Assembly (NCBI RefSeq): GCF_026341855.1
Contig: NZ_JAPENW010000001.1
Span: forward strand, 186,001-250,000
Length of the DNA: 64,000 nucleotides
Direction of reading: 5' to 3'
From: Streptomyces sp. NBC_00568
GTDB taxonomy: Bacteria > Actinomycetota > Actinomycetes > Streptomycetales > Streptomycetaceae
Position 1 is the first letter of the stretch. Each line of letters starts with the position of its first letter. Shown piece by piece: positions 35,693 to 43,955 of this stretch. The notes beneath the pieces are model-generated. The model ran no database searches, had not been told where the DNA came from, and was given only the letters and a program-made list of their open reading frames with translations. The position numbers were made by a program, and so were the translations under genes.

Positions 35693-36694
35693 TCACAGGA
35701 CGAATCCGGCCGGGAACGGGTCCGTGGGGTCGAGCAGGTACTGGGCCGTCCCCGTGATCCACGCGCGCCCCGTGAAGCTGGGCAGCACGGCGGGCGTTCC
35801 GGCGACCTCGGTGGTGCCGAGCAGCCGGCCGGTGAACCGTGTCCCGATGAAGGACTCGTTCACGAACTCGGTGTCCAGCGGGAGTTCACCACGGGCGTGC
35901 AGCTGGGCCATGCGCGCGCTGGTGCCCGTACCGCAGGGCGAACGGTCGAACCAGCCGGGGTGGATCGCCATCGCGTGCCGCGAGAAGCGGGCCGTCGCCC
36001 CGGGAGCGTACAGGTGGACATGGTGGCAGCCGCGGATGGACGGGTCCTCGGGGTGCACGGGCTCGCCCTCGGCGTTGACCGCGTCCATCAGCGCCAGTCC
36101 GGCCGCGAGGATCTCGTCCTTGCGGGAGCGGTCGAAGGGCAGGCCGAACTGTTCCAGCGGCAGGATCGCGTAGAAGTTCCCGCCGTAGGCCAGGTCGTAG
36201 GTCACCGTGCGCCCGTCGGCGAGCGTGGCCTTGAGGTCGAGGCCGACGGCGAACGACGGCACGTTCTTGAGCGTGACCTCCTTGGCCGCGCCGTCCTCGA
36301 CGGCGACCTCGGCGACGACGAGGCCCGCCGGGGTGTCGAGCCGGATCGTGGTGACGGGCTCGACGACCTCGACCATGCCGGTCTCCACCAGCACGGTCGC
36401 CACCCCGATGGTGCCGTGCCCGCACATCGGCAGATAGCCCGACACCTCGATGTAGATCACGCCGTAGTCGCAGTCCGGGCGGGTGGACGGCTGGAGGATG
36501 GCGCCGCTCATCGCCGCGTGGCCGCGCGGCTCGTTCATCAGGAGCTGTTTGATGTCGTCGCGGTGCTGACGGAAGTAGAGCCGCCGCTCGTTCATGGTCG
36601 CGCCCGGGATCGTGCCGATCCCGCCGGTGATCACCCGGGTGGGCATGCCCTCGGTGTGCGAGTCGACGGCGTGCAGGACGAGTTTGCTGCGCAT
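35693..36694 (-). CDS. 4-hydroxyproline 2-epimerase (proline racemase family)
   Basis: Converts trans-4-hydroxy-L-proline to cis-4-hydroxy-D-proline, the first step of catabolism. The 333-residue protein keeps both catalytic cysteines: MCGHGTIG (Cys about 91) and SPCGTGTSARMA (Cys about 254). Trans-3-hydroxyproline dehydratases have Thr at the second place, so this is an epimerase/racemase. The dehydrogenase and deaminase genes beside it favour hydroxyproline over proline. GGAG precedes the ATG. Confidence 0.9.
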   Translation of the reverse strand: MRSKLVLHAVDSHTEGMPTRVITGGIGTIPGATMNERRLYFRQHRDDIKQLLMNEPRGHAAMSGAILQPSTRPDCDYGVIYIEVSGYLPMCGHGTIGVATVLVETGMVEVVEPVTTIRLDTPAGLVVAEVAVEDGAAKEVTLKNVPSFAVGLDLKATLADGRTVTYDLAYGGNFYAILPLEQFGLPFDRSRKDEILAAGLALMDAVNAEGEPVHPEDPSIRGCHHVHLYAPGATARFSRHAMAIHPGWFDRSPCGTGTSARMAQLHARGELPLDTEFVNESFIGTRFTGRLLGTTEVAGTPAVLPSFTGRAWITGTAQYLLDPTDPFPAGFVL

Positions 36695-36739
36695 GGGACT
36701 CCTGAGTGGTGTCGGCGGGGGCCTGGAGGTCGGGACGGC

Positions 36740-37639
36740 TCAGGCGAGACCGGCGGCGACGGCCCGCTCCGTGGCCAGGCGCACGGCGGCCTCCTGCTCG
36801 GGCAGCAGCGGGACGCGCGGCGGCCGGACCGGACCGCCGTGGCGGCCGACGACGTCCATGGACAGCTTGATGGCCTGGACGAACTCGACCCGGGAGTCCC
36901 AGCGCAGCAGCGGGTGCAGCTGTCGGTAGAGCTTGCCCGCCGTGTCGAGGTCACCGGCGACCGCGGCGCGGTAGAGCTCGACGCTCGCCCGGGGCAGCGC
37001 GTTCGGGTAGCCGGCCATCCAGCCCTTGGCGCCGGCGACGGCGAGTTCGAGCAGCACGTCGTCCGCGCCGATCAACAGGTCGAGATCCGGGGCGAGTTCG
37101 GCGATGCGGTAGGCGCGGCGCACATCGCCTGAGAACTCCTTGACCCCCTGGATGGACCCGGCGGCGTGCAGCTCGGCGAGGAGTTCGGGCACCAGGTCGA
37201 CCTTGGTGTCGATCGGGTTGTTGTACGCGACGACGGGGATGCCCGCCCGGGCGACCTCTTCGTAGTGGGCGAGCACGGATCGCTCGTCCGCGCGGTAGGC
37301 GTTGGGCGGCAGCAGCATCACGGCGCCGCAGCCCGCGTCCCTCGCCTGCTCCGCCCAGCGGCGGGCCTCGGCGGAGCCGTACGCGGCGACGCCGGGCATC
37401 ACCCGCGATCCGCCGATCGCGGCGACGGCGGTCTCGACGACCTTGGCGCGCTCTTCGGGCGTGAGCACCTGGTACTCACCGAGCGAGCCGTTCGGCACGA
37501 CGCCGTCGCACCCGTTCTCGACGAGCCAGGCGCAGTGCTCGGCGTACCGGTCGTGGTTCACGGAGAGGTCGTCGTTCAGCGGGAGCGCGGTGGCGACGAG
37601 GACTCCGCGCCAGGGGCGGCTGTCGGGGGTGACGGTCAT
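36740..37639 (-). CDS. DapA-family lyase, likely 1-pyrroline-4-hydroxy-2-carboxylate deaminase
   Basis: A 299-residue TIM barrel of the dihydrodipicolinate synthase family. It shows NGSLGEY (in place of the usual GTTGE, about 50-56), the catalytic Tyr in VVAYNNP (about 137-143) and the Schiff-base Lys in GVKEFSGD (about 166-173). In hydroxyproline pathways a DapA-type deaminase turns pyrroline-4-hydroxy-2-carboxylate into 2-oxoglutarate semialdehyde. The neighbouring epimerase and dehydrogenase make that the best call. AGAGGGA lies upstream of the ATG. Confidence 0.85.
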   Translation of the reverse strand: MTVTPDSRPWRGVLVATALPLNDDLSVNHDRYAEHCAWLVENGCDGVVPNGSLGEYQVLTPEERAKVVETAVAAIGGSRVMPGVAAYGSAEARRWAEQARDAGCGAVMLLPPNAYRADERSVLAHYEEVARAGIPVVAYNNPIDTKVDLVPELLAELHAAGSIQGVKEFSGDVRRAYRIAELAPDLDLLIGADDVLLELAVAGAKGWMAGYPNALPRASVELYRAAVAGDLDTAGKLYRQLHPLLRWDSRVEFVQAIKLSMDVVGRHGGPVRPPRVPLLPEQEAAVRLATERAVAAGLA

Positions 37640-37664
37640 GAGCTGCTCATCCCTCTCGATAGGG

Positions 37665-37679
37665 TGTGACATTTTACTG
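37665..37679. promoter_or_regulatory. Candidate GntR operator before the deaminase gene
   Basis: TGTGACATTTTACTG shares 13 of 15 bases with the site at 40617-40631 (read on the minus strand). It lies 26 bases upstream of the deaminase start in the only gap of the operon. Confidence 0.5.
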
Positions 37680-37728
37680 TGGCGGAGGCAAAGCGCGGTC
37701 GAGTGGAGCGGGGTCGTCGCGGGGCGGG

Positions 37729-39174
37729 TCACTCCCGGGCAGGGGACGAACCCGCGCCCGGGGCCCCGTCGTCGCCGTCCGTACCGGCGCGGGCGAGCAC
37801 GCCGAGCGGTACCGGGCGCGCCAACAGCCGTCGTGCGGGCGTCTGTTCGCAGCCGACGAGCCCGGCGACCGCGGGTTCGCACATCCGGCCCTGGCACCAT
37901 CCCATCCCGGCCCGGGTGAGCAGCTTGACCGTCCGTACGTCGCCGGCACCGAGGTCGGTGACGGCCTCGCGGATACGGCCGCCGGTCACCTCCTCGCAGC
38001 GGCACACGACGGTGTCGTCGGTGACCTGGTCCGTCCAGTGCGCGGGTGGCGCGTACACGGCGTCGAGCGCGGCGAAGAAGGTGCGCATCCTCGTACGGGA
38101 CTTGACCGCTCGGGCCACCGCACGCGGGTCGGGTTCGGTACCCGAGAGCCGGGCGGCGATCGACCGGCCCGCGAGGTGTCCCTCGGTCAGGGAGAGCGCG
38201 GCGCCGCCGATGCCGGTGGTCTCGCCCGCGGCCCAGACGCCGGGCACGTCGGTGCGCTGCTCGTCGTCCGCATCGACCCTCAGTCCGTCGATGCGGCAGC
38301 CGAGCGCTTCGGCGAGGTCGGTGTGCGGGATCATCCCGTGTCCGACGGCGAGCGTGTCGCAGGGGATGCGGCGCCCGGTTCCGGTCCTGACCCGCCCGTC
38401 GGGGCCGAGCGCGGCGACGGTGACGGCTTCGAGCCGCTCCTCGCCATGGGCCTCGACGACGGTGTGCGACGGGACGAACGGCACGCGATGACGCAGAAGT
38501 TGAACCGCGTAACGGGCTCCCTCGGCAAGCTTGCCCGGCTGAGCCGCCATCGCCCCGGCCCTGCGGACGAACGCTCGGGGACCGGCGGACTCCACCAGGG
38601 CCGCGACCTCCACTCCGGCGGCCGCCAGCCCGGTCGCCACGGGCAGCAGCAACGGTCCGGTGCCCGCGACGACAGCGGTCCGCCCCGGCACGACGAGGCC
38701 GCCCTTGAGCATGGCCTGGGCGCCGCCCGCGGTCACGACACCGGGCAGGGTCCAGCCGGGGAACGGCAGCACCTTCTCGTATCCACCGGTGGCGAGGAGC
38801 ACGGCGTCGGCGCGCACGGTGACGGAGCGTTCCTGGAGAGGGCCGAGGAGGGCGTGGACGCTGAATCCGGGTCGTGCGCCCGCCCCGGTCCGTTCGACCA
38901 GCCACACATGATGGTCCGTCAAGTGCTCGATCGTGCCCGTTTCCAGGTGTGCCGCGAGCCCCAGTTCCAGCCGTTCCCAGGTACGCCACTGGTGGTGCAG
39001 CGCGCGAGGCCGCCGGGCACCGAGACCGCTCGCGGCCCGGCGGTAGAACTGCCCGCCCGCCGCAGCGGCCGAGTCGATCAGCGTCACATGGATGCCGCGT
39101 GCCGCCGCGGCGAGGGACGCGGCGAGACCGGCCGGGCCCGCGCCGATCACCGCGAGGTGGCGTCCGTCAGTCAT
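37729..39174 (-). CDS. D-hydroxyproline dehydrogenase, large FAD/[2Fe-2S] subunit
   Basis: A 481-residue flavoprotein. The FAD site is LAVIGAGPAGLAASLAAA (about 7-24); a second dinucleotide fold begins TAVVAGTGPLLLPVA (about 160-175). Near the C-terminus a BFD-like cluster site has CRCEEVTGG and WCQGRMCEP (about 398-440). The same three-gene set (this, a small [2Fe-2S] protein, a DadA-like flavoprotein) forms heterotrimeric D-hydroxyproline dehydrogenases in other bacteria. The start overlaps the small subunit gene by eight bases. Confidence 0.85.
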   Translation of the reverse strand: MTDGRHLAVIGAGPAGLAASLAAAARGIHVTLIDSAAAAGGQFYRRAASGLGARRPRALHHQWRTWERLELGLAAHLETGTIEHLTDHHVWLVERTGAGARPGFSVHALLGPLQERSVTVRADAVLLATGGYEKVLPFPGWTLPGVVTAGGAQAMLKGGLVVPGRTAVVAGTGPLLLPVATGLAAAGVEVAALVESAGPRAFVRRAGAMAAQPGKLAEGARYAVQLLRHRVPFVPSHTVVEAHGEERLEAVTVAALGPDGRVRTGTGRRIPCDTLAVGHGMIPHTDLAEALGCRIDGLRVDADDEQRTDVPGVWAAGETTGIGGAALSLTEGHLAGRSIAARLSGTEPDPRAVARAVKSRTRMRTFFAALDAVYAPPAHWTDQVTDDTVVCRCEEVTGGRIREAVTDLGAGDVRTVKLLTRAGMGWCQGRMCEPAVAGLVGCEQTPARRLLARPVPLGVLARAGTDGDDGAPGAGSSPARE

Positions 39175-39466
39175 CGTGGCCCGTGCCTTCCTGTGTGCGG
39201 ATCGTGTCGCCCGGCTCCAGCGGGACCAGACAGGCCCGCTGATTGGGGCGGCCGTTGACGGTGACGAGGCAGTCGAAGCAGACGCCGATGCCGCAGAAGA
39301 CGCCGCGGGGCCGGCCCGCGTCGCGGGTGGTGCGCCAGGAGGTGACGCCCGCGGCCCACAGTGCGGCGGCGACGGTCCGGCCGGGCAGCGCCTCGATCTC
39401 CCGGCCGTCGAGGGTGACGGTGAACGCGGGGCCGGGTTCGGCCCGTACGAGGTCCAGGGGGTTCAC
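39167..39466 (-). CDS. D-hydroxyproline dehydrogenase, small [2Fe-2S] subunit
   Basis: A 99-residue ferredoxin-like protein. The cluster ligands are in GVFCGIGVCFDC and a later RAC (about 56-79), the pattern seen in small subunits of SoxA/HcnA-like dehydrogenases. GAGGAGG precedes the GTG, which overlaps the stop of the DadA-like gene (GTGA). It links the two flavoprotein subunits electronically. Confidence 0.87.
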   Translation of the reverse strand: MNPLDLVRAEPGPAFTVTLDGREIEALPGRTVAAALWAAGVTSWRTTRDAGRPRGVFCGIGVCFDCLVTVNGRPNQRACLVPLEPGDTIRTQEGTGHDD

Positions 39467-40614
39467 ACGGCCTCCTCGGGGAAACGGTCGGGACGGAACG
39501 GCGCGAGGTCGAGCTCGGGTGTCTTGCCGGCCAGGACCTGCGCGATGAGCTGTCCCGTTCCGGTGGACAGTCCGATGCCCGCCCCTTCGTGCCCGCAGGC
39601 GTGGAAGAGACCGGGCGCCCGGGGGTCGGGGCCGATCGCGGGCAGGTGGTCGGGCAGGTAGGGCCGGAAGCCGAGATAGGTCCGCAGGGCGCGCACCTCC
39701 GCCAGGAAGGGGAAGAGCCGTGTGGCCCCCGCCGCCAGTTCGCGTACGACGGGCAGCGAGAAGGACCGGTCGAAGCCGACCCGTTCCCGGCTCGCGCCGA
39801 TCAGGATCGGACCGGCCGCGGTCCCCTCCACCACCGGCGAGGTCTGGAGCGCGGCCGAGTCACTGGCGACGTCGGCGACGTAGTCCGCGGCGTACACCTT
39901 GTGGCGCACCCGGCGCGGCAGGGGTTCGGTGACGAGGACGAAGCCTCGGCGGGGCAGCACGGGAAGGGTGACACCGGCGAGGGAGGCCACCGCCGCGCCC
40001 CACGTCCCGGCCGCGTTGACGATGGCCGGCGCGTGCAGATCACCCCGGTCGGTGCGCACGCCGCGGACCGAGCCGTCCCGTGCGCGCAGCACCTCGGTCA
40101 CGGTGCGCCCGGTCAGCAGCCGCGCGCCCGAAGCCCGGAGAAGATGCGCGGCGGCCAGGGCGGGCATCACCTGGGTGTCCTGCGGATAGCGCACGGCGCC
40201 CGCGAGTCCGGGCGCCAGGTACGGTTCCAGATCGTGGAGTCGGTCGGCGGTGACCGGTTCGGCCAGCACACCGGCCGCCCGCTGGCCCGCGGCGAAGGTC
40301 TCCAGCGCGGCCAGGCCTTCGGGCGTGGCGGCCACGACGACGCCGCCCTTGGCCTCGTACTCGATCTCCTCCGCCCGTTCCTGGGCGAGGTCGGCCCACA
40401 GGCGCCCGGAGAACAGCGCGAGGTCGAGCTCGGGCCCGGGTTCCTTGTCGGAGACGAGCAGGTTCCCCTCCCCCGCGCCGGTCGTGCCGCCGGTCACCGG
40501 GCCGCGGTCCACCACGGCGACGTCGAGGCCCGCGCGAGCCGCGTACAGGGCGCAGGCAGCGCCCACCATTCCGGCTCCGACGACCACGACATCGCAGGTA
40601 AATGGCTTGCTCAC
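39463..40614 (-). CDS. D-hydroxyproline dehydrogenase, DadA-like FAD subunit
   Basis: A 383-residue FAD-dependent oxidoreductase of the DAO family: FAD motif DVVVVGAGMVGAACALYAA (about 8-26), ribityl region GTTGAGEGN, and the C-terminal CGHEGAGIGLSTGTG (about 340-355). It should oxidise cis-4-hydroxy-D-proline to the pyrroline. First gene of the minus-strand operon. No ribosome binding site is clear before the GTG, so translation may be leaderless. Confidence 0.87.
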   Translation of the reverse strand: MSKPFTCDVVVVGAGMVGAACALYAARAGLDVAVVDRGPVTGGTTGAGEGNLLVSDKEPGPELDLALFSGRLWADLAQERAEEIEYEAKGGVVVAATPEGLAALETFAAGQRAAGVLAEPVTADRLHDLEPYLAPGLAGAVRYPQDTQVMPALAAAHLLRASGARLLTGRTVTEVLRARDGSVRGVRTDRGDLHAPAIVNAAGTWGAAVASLAGVTLPVLPRRGFVLVTEPLPRRVRHKVYAADYVADVASDSAALQTSPVVEGTAAGPILIGASRERVGFDRSFSLPVVRELAAGATRLFPFLAEVRALRTYLGFRPYLPDHLPAIGPDPRAPGLFHACGHEGAGIGLSTGTGQLIAQVLAGKTPELDLAPFRPDRFPEEAV

Positions 40615-40616
40615 AT

Positions 40617-40631
40617 CAGTACTATGTCACA
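40617..40631. promoter_or_regulatory. Candidate GntR operator in the divergent promoter region
   Basis: Read on the minus strand this is TGTGACATAGTACTG, 13 of 15 identical to 37665-37679. It sits just upstream of the dehydrogenase start, between it and the divergent aminopeptidase gene. TCACAT is repeated 16 bases away at 40611. Confidence 0.5.
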
Positions 40632-40749
40632 TGCTTCTCTCGTACGGAACAGTCGACGCCCCGCCCGGACACCCCACCCGGACGTCCCGTCGGGCGCGCC
40701 CCGGACGACACCACCCGCGCGACACGACCTACACGAGAAGGTGCCTGAC

Positions 40750-42159
40750 GTGGCCAAGGGCCGAAAGAACGGTCTCTACCGAGGAATCTCCGACGAGCTG
40801 TCCGCCCTGATGCGCACGGGCTGGGCGGACACCGAGCAGCACGATCTGCGGCCGAACGAGCAGGCGGCCCACGCGGCCCGCCGCCGCGCCGCGCTCTCCG
40901 CCCTCTTCCCGGGCGAGCGGCTGGTCGTCCCGTCCGGAGGACTCAAGACCCGGTCGAACGACACCCATTACCCGTTCCGCCCGTACTCGGGATACGTCCA
41001 CCTGACAGGTGATCAGACGCGTGACGGCGCACTCGTGCTGGAGCCCCGCGCGGAGGGCGGTCACGACGCGCACTGTTATCAGCTCCCCCGCGACAGCCGG
41101 GACAGTGACGAGTTCTGGACGGGCATGACGGCCGAGCTGTGGATGGGCCGTCGCCGCTCCCTCGCCGAGTCGGAGCAGGTGCTCGGACTCCCCTGCCGTG
41201 ACATCCGCACGATCTCCGGGGACCTGGCGCACTCGGGTGTCCCGACCCGTGTCGTCCGCGGCCACGCCCCCGCGATCGAGGCCTCGCTCGTCACGGACGA
41301 GGAGCGGGACGCCGAGCTGGAGGAGGCGCTCTCCGGGCTGCGGCTGGTCAAGGACGCCTGGGAGATCGGCGAGCTGCGCCGGGCGGTGGACTCCACCGTG
41401 CGCGGATTCACCGATGTCGTACGGGAGTTGTCGCAGGCGGTCGCCACCTCGGAGCGATGGATCGAGGGCACCTTCTTCCGCCGCGCCCGCGTCGAGGGCA
41501 ACGACGTCGGCTACGGCTCGATCTGCGCGGCCGGCGAGCACGCCACGATCATGCACTGGGTGGAGAACGACGGCCCGGTCCGCCCCGGCGAGCTGCTGCT
41601 GCTCGACGCGGGCGTGGAGACCCGCACCCTCTACACCGCCGACGTGACCCGCACCCTTCCCATCAGCGGCACGTTCAGTCCGATCCAGCGCGAGGTCTAC
41701 GACGCCGTGTTCGAGGCGCAGGAGGCGGGCATGGCGGCGGTGAAGCCGGGTGCCCTGTACCGCGACTTCCATGACGCCGCCCAGTGGTCGCTGACCGAGC
41801 GGCTGGTGGCGTGGGGCTTCATCGAGGGCCCGGTGGAGCGCGCCTTCGACCTCGGTCTCCAGCGCCGCTTCACCATGGCGGGCACCGGGCACATGCTCGG
41901 GCTCGACGTCCACGACTGCGCCCGGGCCCGCAACGAGGACTATGTCGGCGGCGTCCTGGAGCCGGGCATGGTCCTCACCGTGGAGCCGGGCCTCTACTTC
42001 CAGCCGGACGACCTGACCGTGCCCGAGGAGTGGCGCGGCATCGGCGTACGGATCGAGGACGACCTCCTGGTCACGGCCGACGGCCATGAGAACCTCTCGG
42101 GCGCGCTTCCTCGCTCTGCCGATGAAGTGGAGGCGTGGATGCGGGAGTTCGCCGGATAG
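40750..42159 (+). CDS. pepP: Xaa-Pro aminopeptidase (M24B)
   Basis: Cuts the N-terminal residue from peptides whose second residue is proline. The 469-residue protein has an N-terminal AMP_N domain (about 35-180) and a pita-bread catalytic domain. Metal ligands are visible: LLLDAGVETRTLYTADVTRT (two Asp), HMLGLDVHD (His), LTVEPGLYF (Glu) and GVRIEDDLLV (Glu). GTG at 40750 is chosen for GAAGG eight bases upstream. It diverges from the hydroxyproline operon, so prolyl peptide breakdown may feed that pathway. Confidence 0.9.
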   Translation: MAKGRKNGLYRGISDELSALMRTGWADTEQHDLRPNEQAAHAARRRAALSALFPGERLVVPSGGLKTRSNDTHYPFRPYSGYVHLTGDQTRDGALVLEPRAEGGHDAHCYQLPRDSRDSDEFWTGMTAELWMGRRRSLAESEQVLGLPCRDIRTISGDLAHSGVPTRVVRGHAPAIEASLVTDEERDAELEEALSGLRLVKDAWEIGELRRAVDSTVRGFTDVVRELSQAVATSERWIEGTFFRRARVEGNDVGYGSICAAGEHATIMHWVENDGPVRPGELLLLDAGVETRTLYTADVTRTLPISGTFSPIQREVYDAVFEAQEAGMAAVKPGALYRDFHDAAQWSLTERLVAWGFIEGPVERAFDLGLQRRFTMAGTGHMLGLDVHDCARARNEDYVGGVLEPGMVLTVEPGLYFQPDDLTVPEEWRGIGVRIEDDLLVTADGHENLSGALPRSADEVEAWMREFAG

Positions 42160-42186
42160 TCCCGGCCCGCCAGAAGCCCGGCCACG

Positions 42187-42210
42187 GCCCGCTCACCGCT
42201 CGGAGCGGGC
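42187..42210. terminator. Hairpin between convergent pepP and ABC operon
   Basis: GCCCGCTC and GAGCGGGC form a perfect 8-bp stem with an 8-base loop in the 72-base gap between two converging genes. Confidence 0.6.
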
Positions 42211-42231
42211 TCACGGCCACTCGCCGCCCGC

Positions 42232-43047
42232 TCAGATCCTGCTCTCGGCCGCCGTGTCGGCGGACAGCCGCTGTGCCGCGTAGATCGGAATCACCGAGAG
42301 CAGAACGAGCACGGCGGCCACGACGTTCACGACCGGTGCCTGCCGGGGTCTGGTCATGTTGTCGAAGATCCAGATCGGCAGAGTCTCGATGCCGGGCCCG
42401 GCCGTGAACGTCGTCACGACGATCTCGTCGAAGGACAGCGCGAAGGCGAGCAGTCCGCCGGCCAGCAGCGCCGAGCGCACCAGCGGGAAGGTGACGTCGG
42501 CGAAGGCGCGGAAGGTGTCCGCGCCCAGGTCCATCGCGGCTTCCTCGTACGTTCCGGACGTACGGCGCAGTCGTGCGACGACGTTGTTGAAGACGACGAC
42601 GATGCAGAAGGTCGCGTGGCCGACGATCACGGTGAACATGCCGAGTCCGACGCCGAGCGGTTCGAGCACCGTGCTGAACGCCGAGTTGAGCGCGATGCCC
42701 GTGACGATGCCGGGCAGCGCGATCGGCAGGACGACCACGAAGGAGATGGCGTCGCGGCCGAAGAAGCGGTGGCGGGCGACCGCGAAGGCGATCAGGGTGC
42801 CGAGGACCAGCGCGATCGCCGTGGCCCCGAGGCCCGCCTTGACCGAGACCCACAGCGCGGCGCGGGCACCCTCGTTGGCCCAGGCGACCGACCACCAGTG
42901 GAAGGTGAGCCCGGTCGGCGGCCAGCTCGCGCTGCGGTCCGGGTTGAAGGAGTTGACCAGGACGAGCGCGAGCGGCACGTAGATGACCGCGAAGCCGAGC
43001 CCGGCGGCGACGCGCAGCGCGATGCGCGCGGAACGGGAGAGTTGCAC
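42232..43047 (-). CDS. Pot-type ABC permease (PotC-like)
   Basis: A 271-residue permease with six helices. Its EAA loop is EEAAMDLGADTFRAFADVTFP (about 167-187), the polyamine/opine class form. GGAG lies six bases before the GTG. Last gene of the operon. Confidence 0.87.
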   Translation of the reverse strand: MQLSRSARIALRVAAGLGFAVIYVPLALVLVNSFNPDRSASWPPTGLTFHWWSVAWANEGARAALWVSVKAGLGATAIALVLGTLIAFAVARHRFFGRDAISFVVVLPIALPGIVTGIALNSAFSTVLEPLGVGLGMFTVIVGHATFCIVVVFNNVVARLRRTSGTYEEAAMDLGADTFRAFADVTFPLVRSALLAGGLLAFALSFDEIVVTTFTAGPGIETLPIWIFDNMTRPRQAPVVNVVAAVLVLLSVIPIYAAQRLSADTAAESRI

Positions 43048-43057
43048 AGCGGGCTCC

Positions 43058-43948
43058 TCAGAGACTGCTCAGGGCGCCCGTGCGGCGCATCGCGAGGAGG
43101 TACACCACGATGACCACGACGGGGACCGTGCCGAGCGCGGCGGCCATGGGCAGGTTCAGTTCGATGTTGGAGTAGACGACGTTGCCGATCAGCTGGGTCT
43201 TGCCGCCGACGATCTGCACGGTGATGTAGTCGCCGAGACTGAGCGAGAAGGTGAAGACCGAGCCGGCGGCCACGGAGGGCAGGACCATCGGCAGCACGAC
43301 CGACCGGAAGGTGCGCCCCGCACCGGCGCCCAAGTCCGCCGACGCGTCGAGCAGGTTGGCCGGCAGCTGCTCCAGCGCGGTGTGGATCGGCAGGATCATG
43401 TACGGCAGCCAGAGGTAGGTGAGCGCGATGATCGCCGCGACCAGTCCGTACCCGGGTCCGCTCAGCCCGAAGGGCTTCAGCATCCAGTCGGCGAGGCCGC
43501 CTTGGGAGAGGATCAGCCGCCAGGCGTACACCTTGACGAGGTAACTCGCCCACAACGGGGTGAGGATGGCGACGACGAGCAGCGGGCGCCGGGCGGGCTT
43601 GGCGATGCGGGCGGTGTAGAAGGCGATCGGGAAGGCGATCACCGCGCACAGGACGGTGACCGCGAGGGCGACGCCGATGCTGCGCAGGATGACCTGCCGG
43701 TACACGGGCGTGGTGAACAACTGGTGGAAGTTGTCGGTCGACCAGACCTTCACGACCTCGGAGGTGAAGGAGTTCGTCGTCCAGAACGCCGACACGAACA
43801 GCACGGCCAGCGAGCCGAGATAGAGGACCGCGAGCCAGAGCAGCGGTGCGGTCAGGAGCAGGGACAGCCGCAGCCGGGAGTGCCGGTGCAGGGTCCCGGC
43901 GAGCCGCCGGACGGGGGAGCGTCCGGCGGCCTGCGGGGTGGAGGTCAT
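43058..43948 (-). CDS. Pot-type ABC permease (PotB-like)
   Basis: A 296-residue permease with a basic N-terminal tail and six helices. The EAA loop reads DASADLGAGAGRTFRSVVLP (about 200-219), and the periplasmic-side segment LGDYITVQIVGG follows. It starts seven bases after the binding-protein stop. Confidence 0.87.
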   Translation of the reverse strand: MTSTPQAAGRSPVRRLAGTLHRHSRLRLSLLLTAPLLWLAVLYLGSLAVLFVSAFWTTNSFTSEVVKVWSTDNFHQLFTTPVYRQVILRSIGVALAVTVLCAVIAFPIAFYTARIAKPARRPLLVVAILTPLWASYLVKVYAWRLILSQGGLADWMLKPFGLSGPGYGLVAAIIALTYLWLPYMILPIHTALEQLPANLLDASADLGAGAGRTFRSVVLPMVLPSVAAGSVFTFSLSLGDYITVQIVGGKTQLIGNVVYSNIELNLPMAAALGTVPVVVIVVYLLAMRRTGALSSL

Positions 43949-43955
43949 CGCTTGT

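Noticed and set aside
36740..38989. 749-codon minus-strand frame as a fusion upstream of the DapA-like enzyme
   Set aside because: The upstream part is the antisense-frame shadow of the FAD subunit gene; the real start is at 37639.
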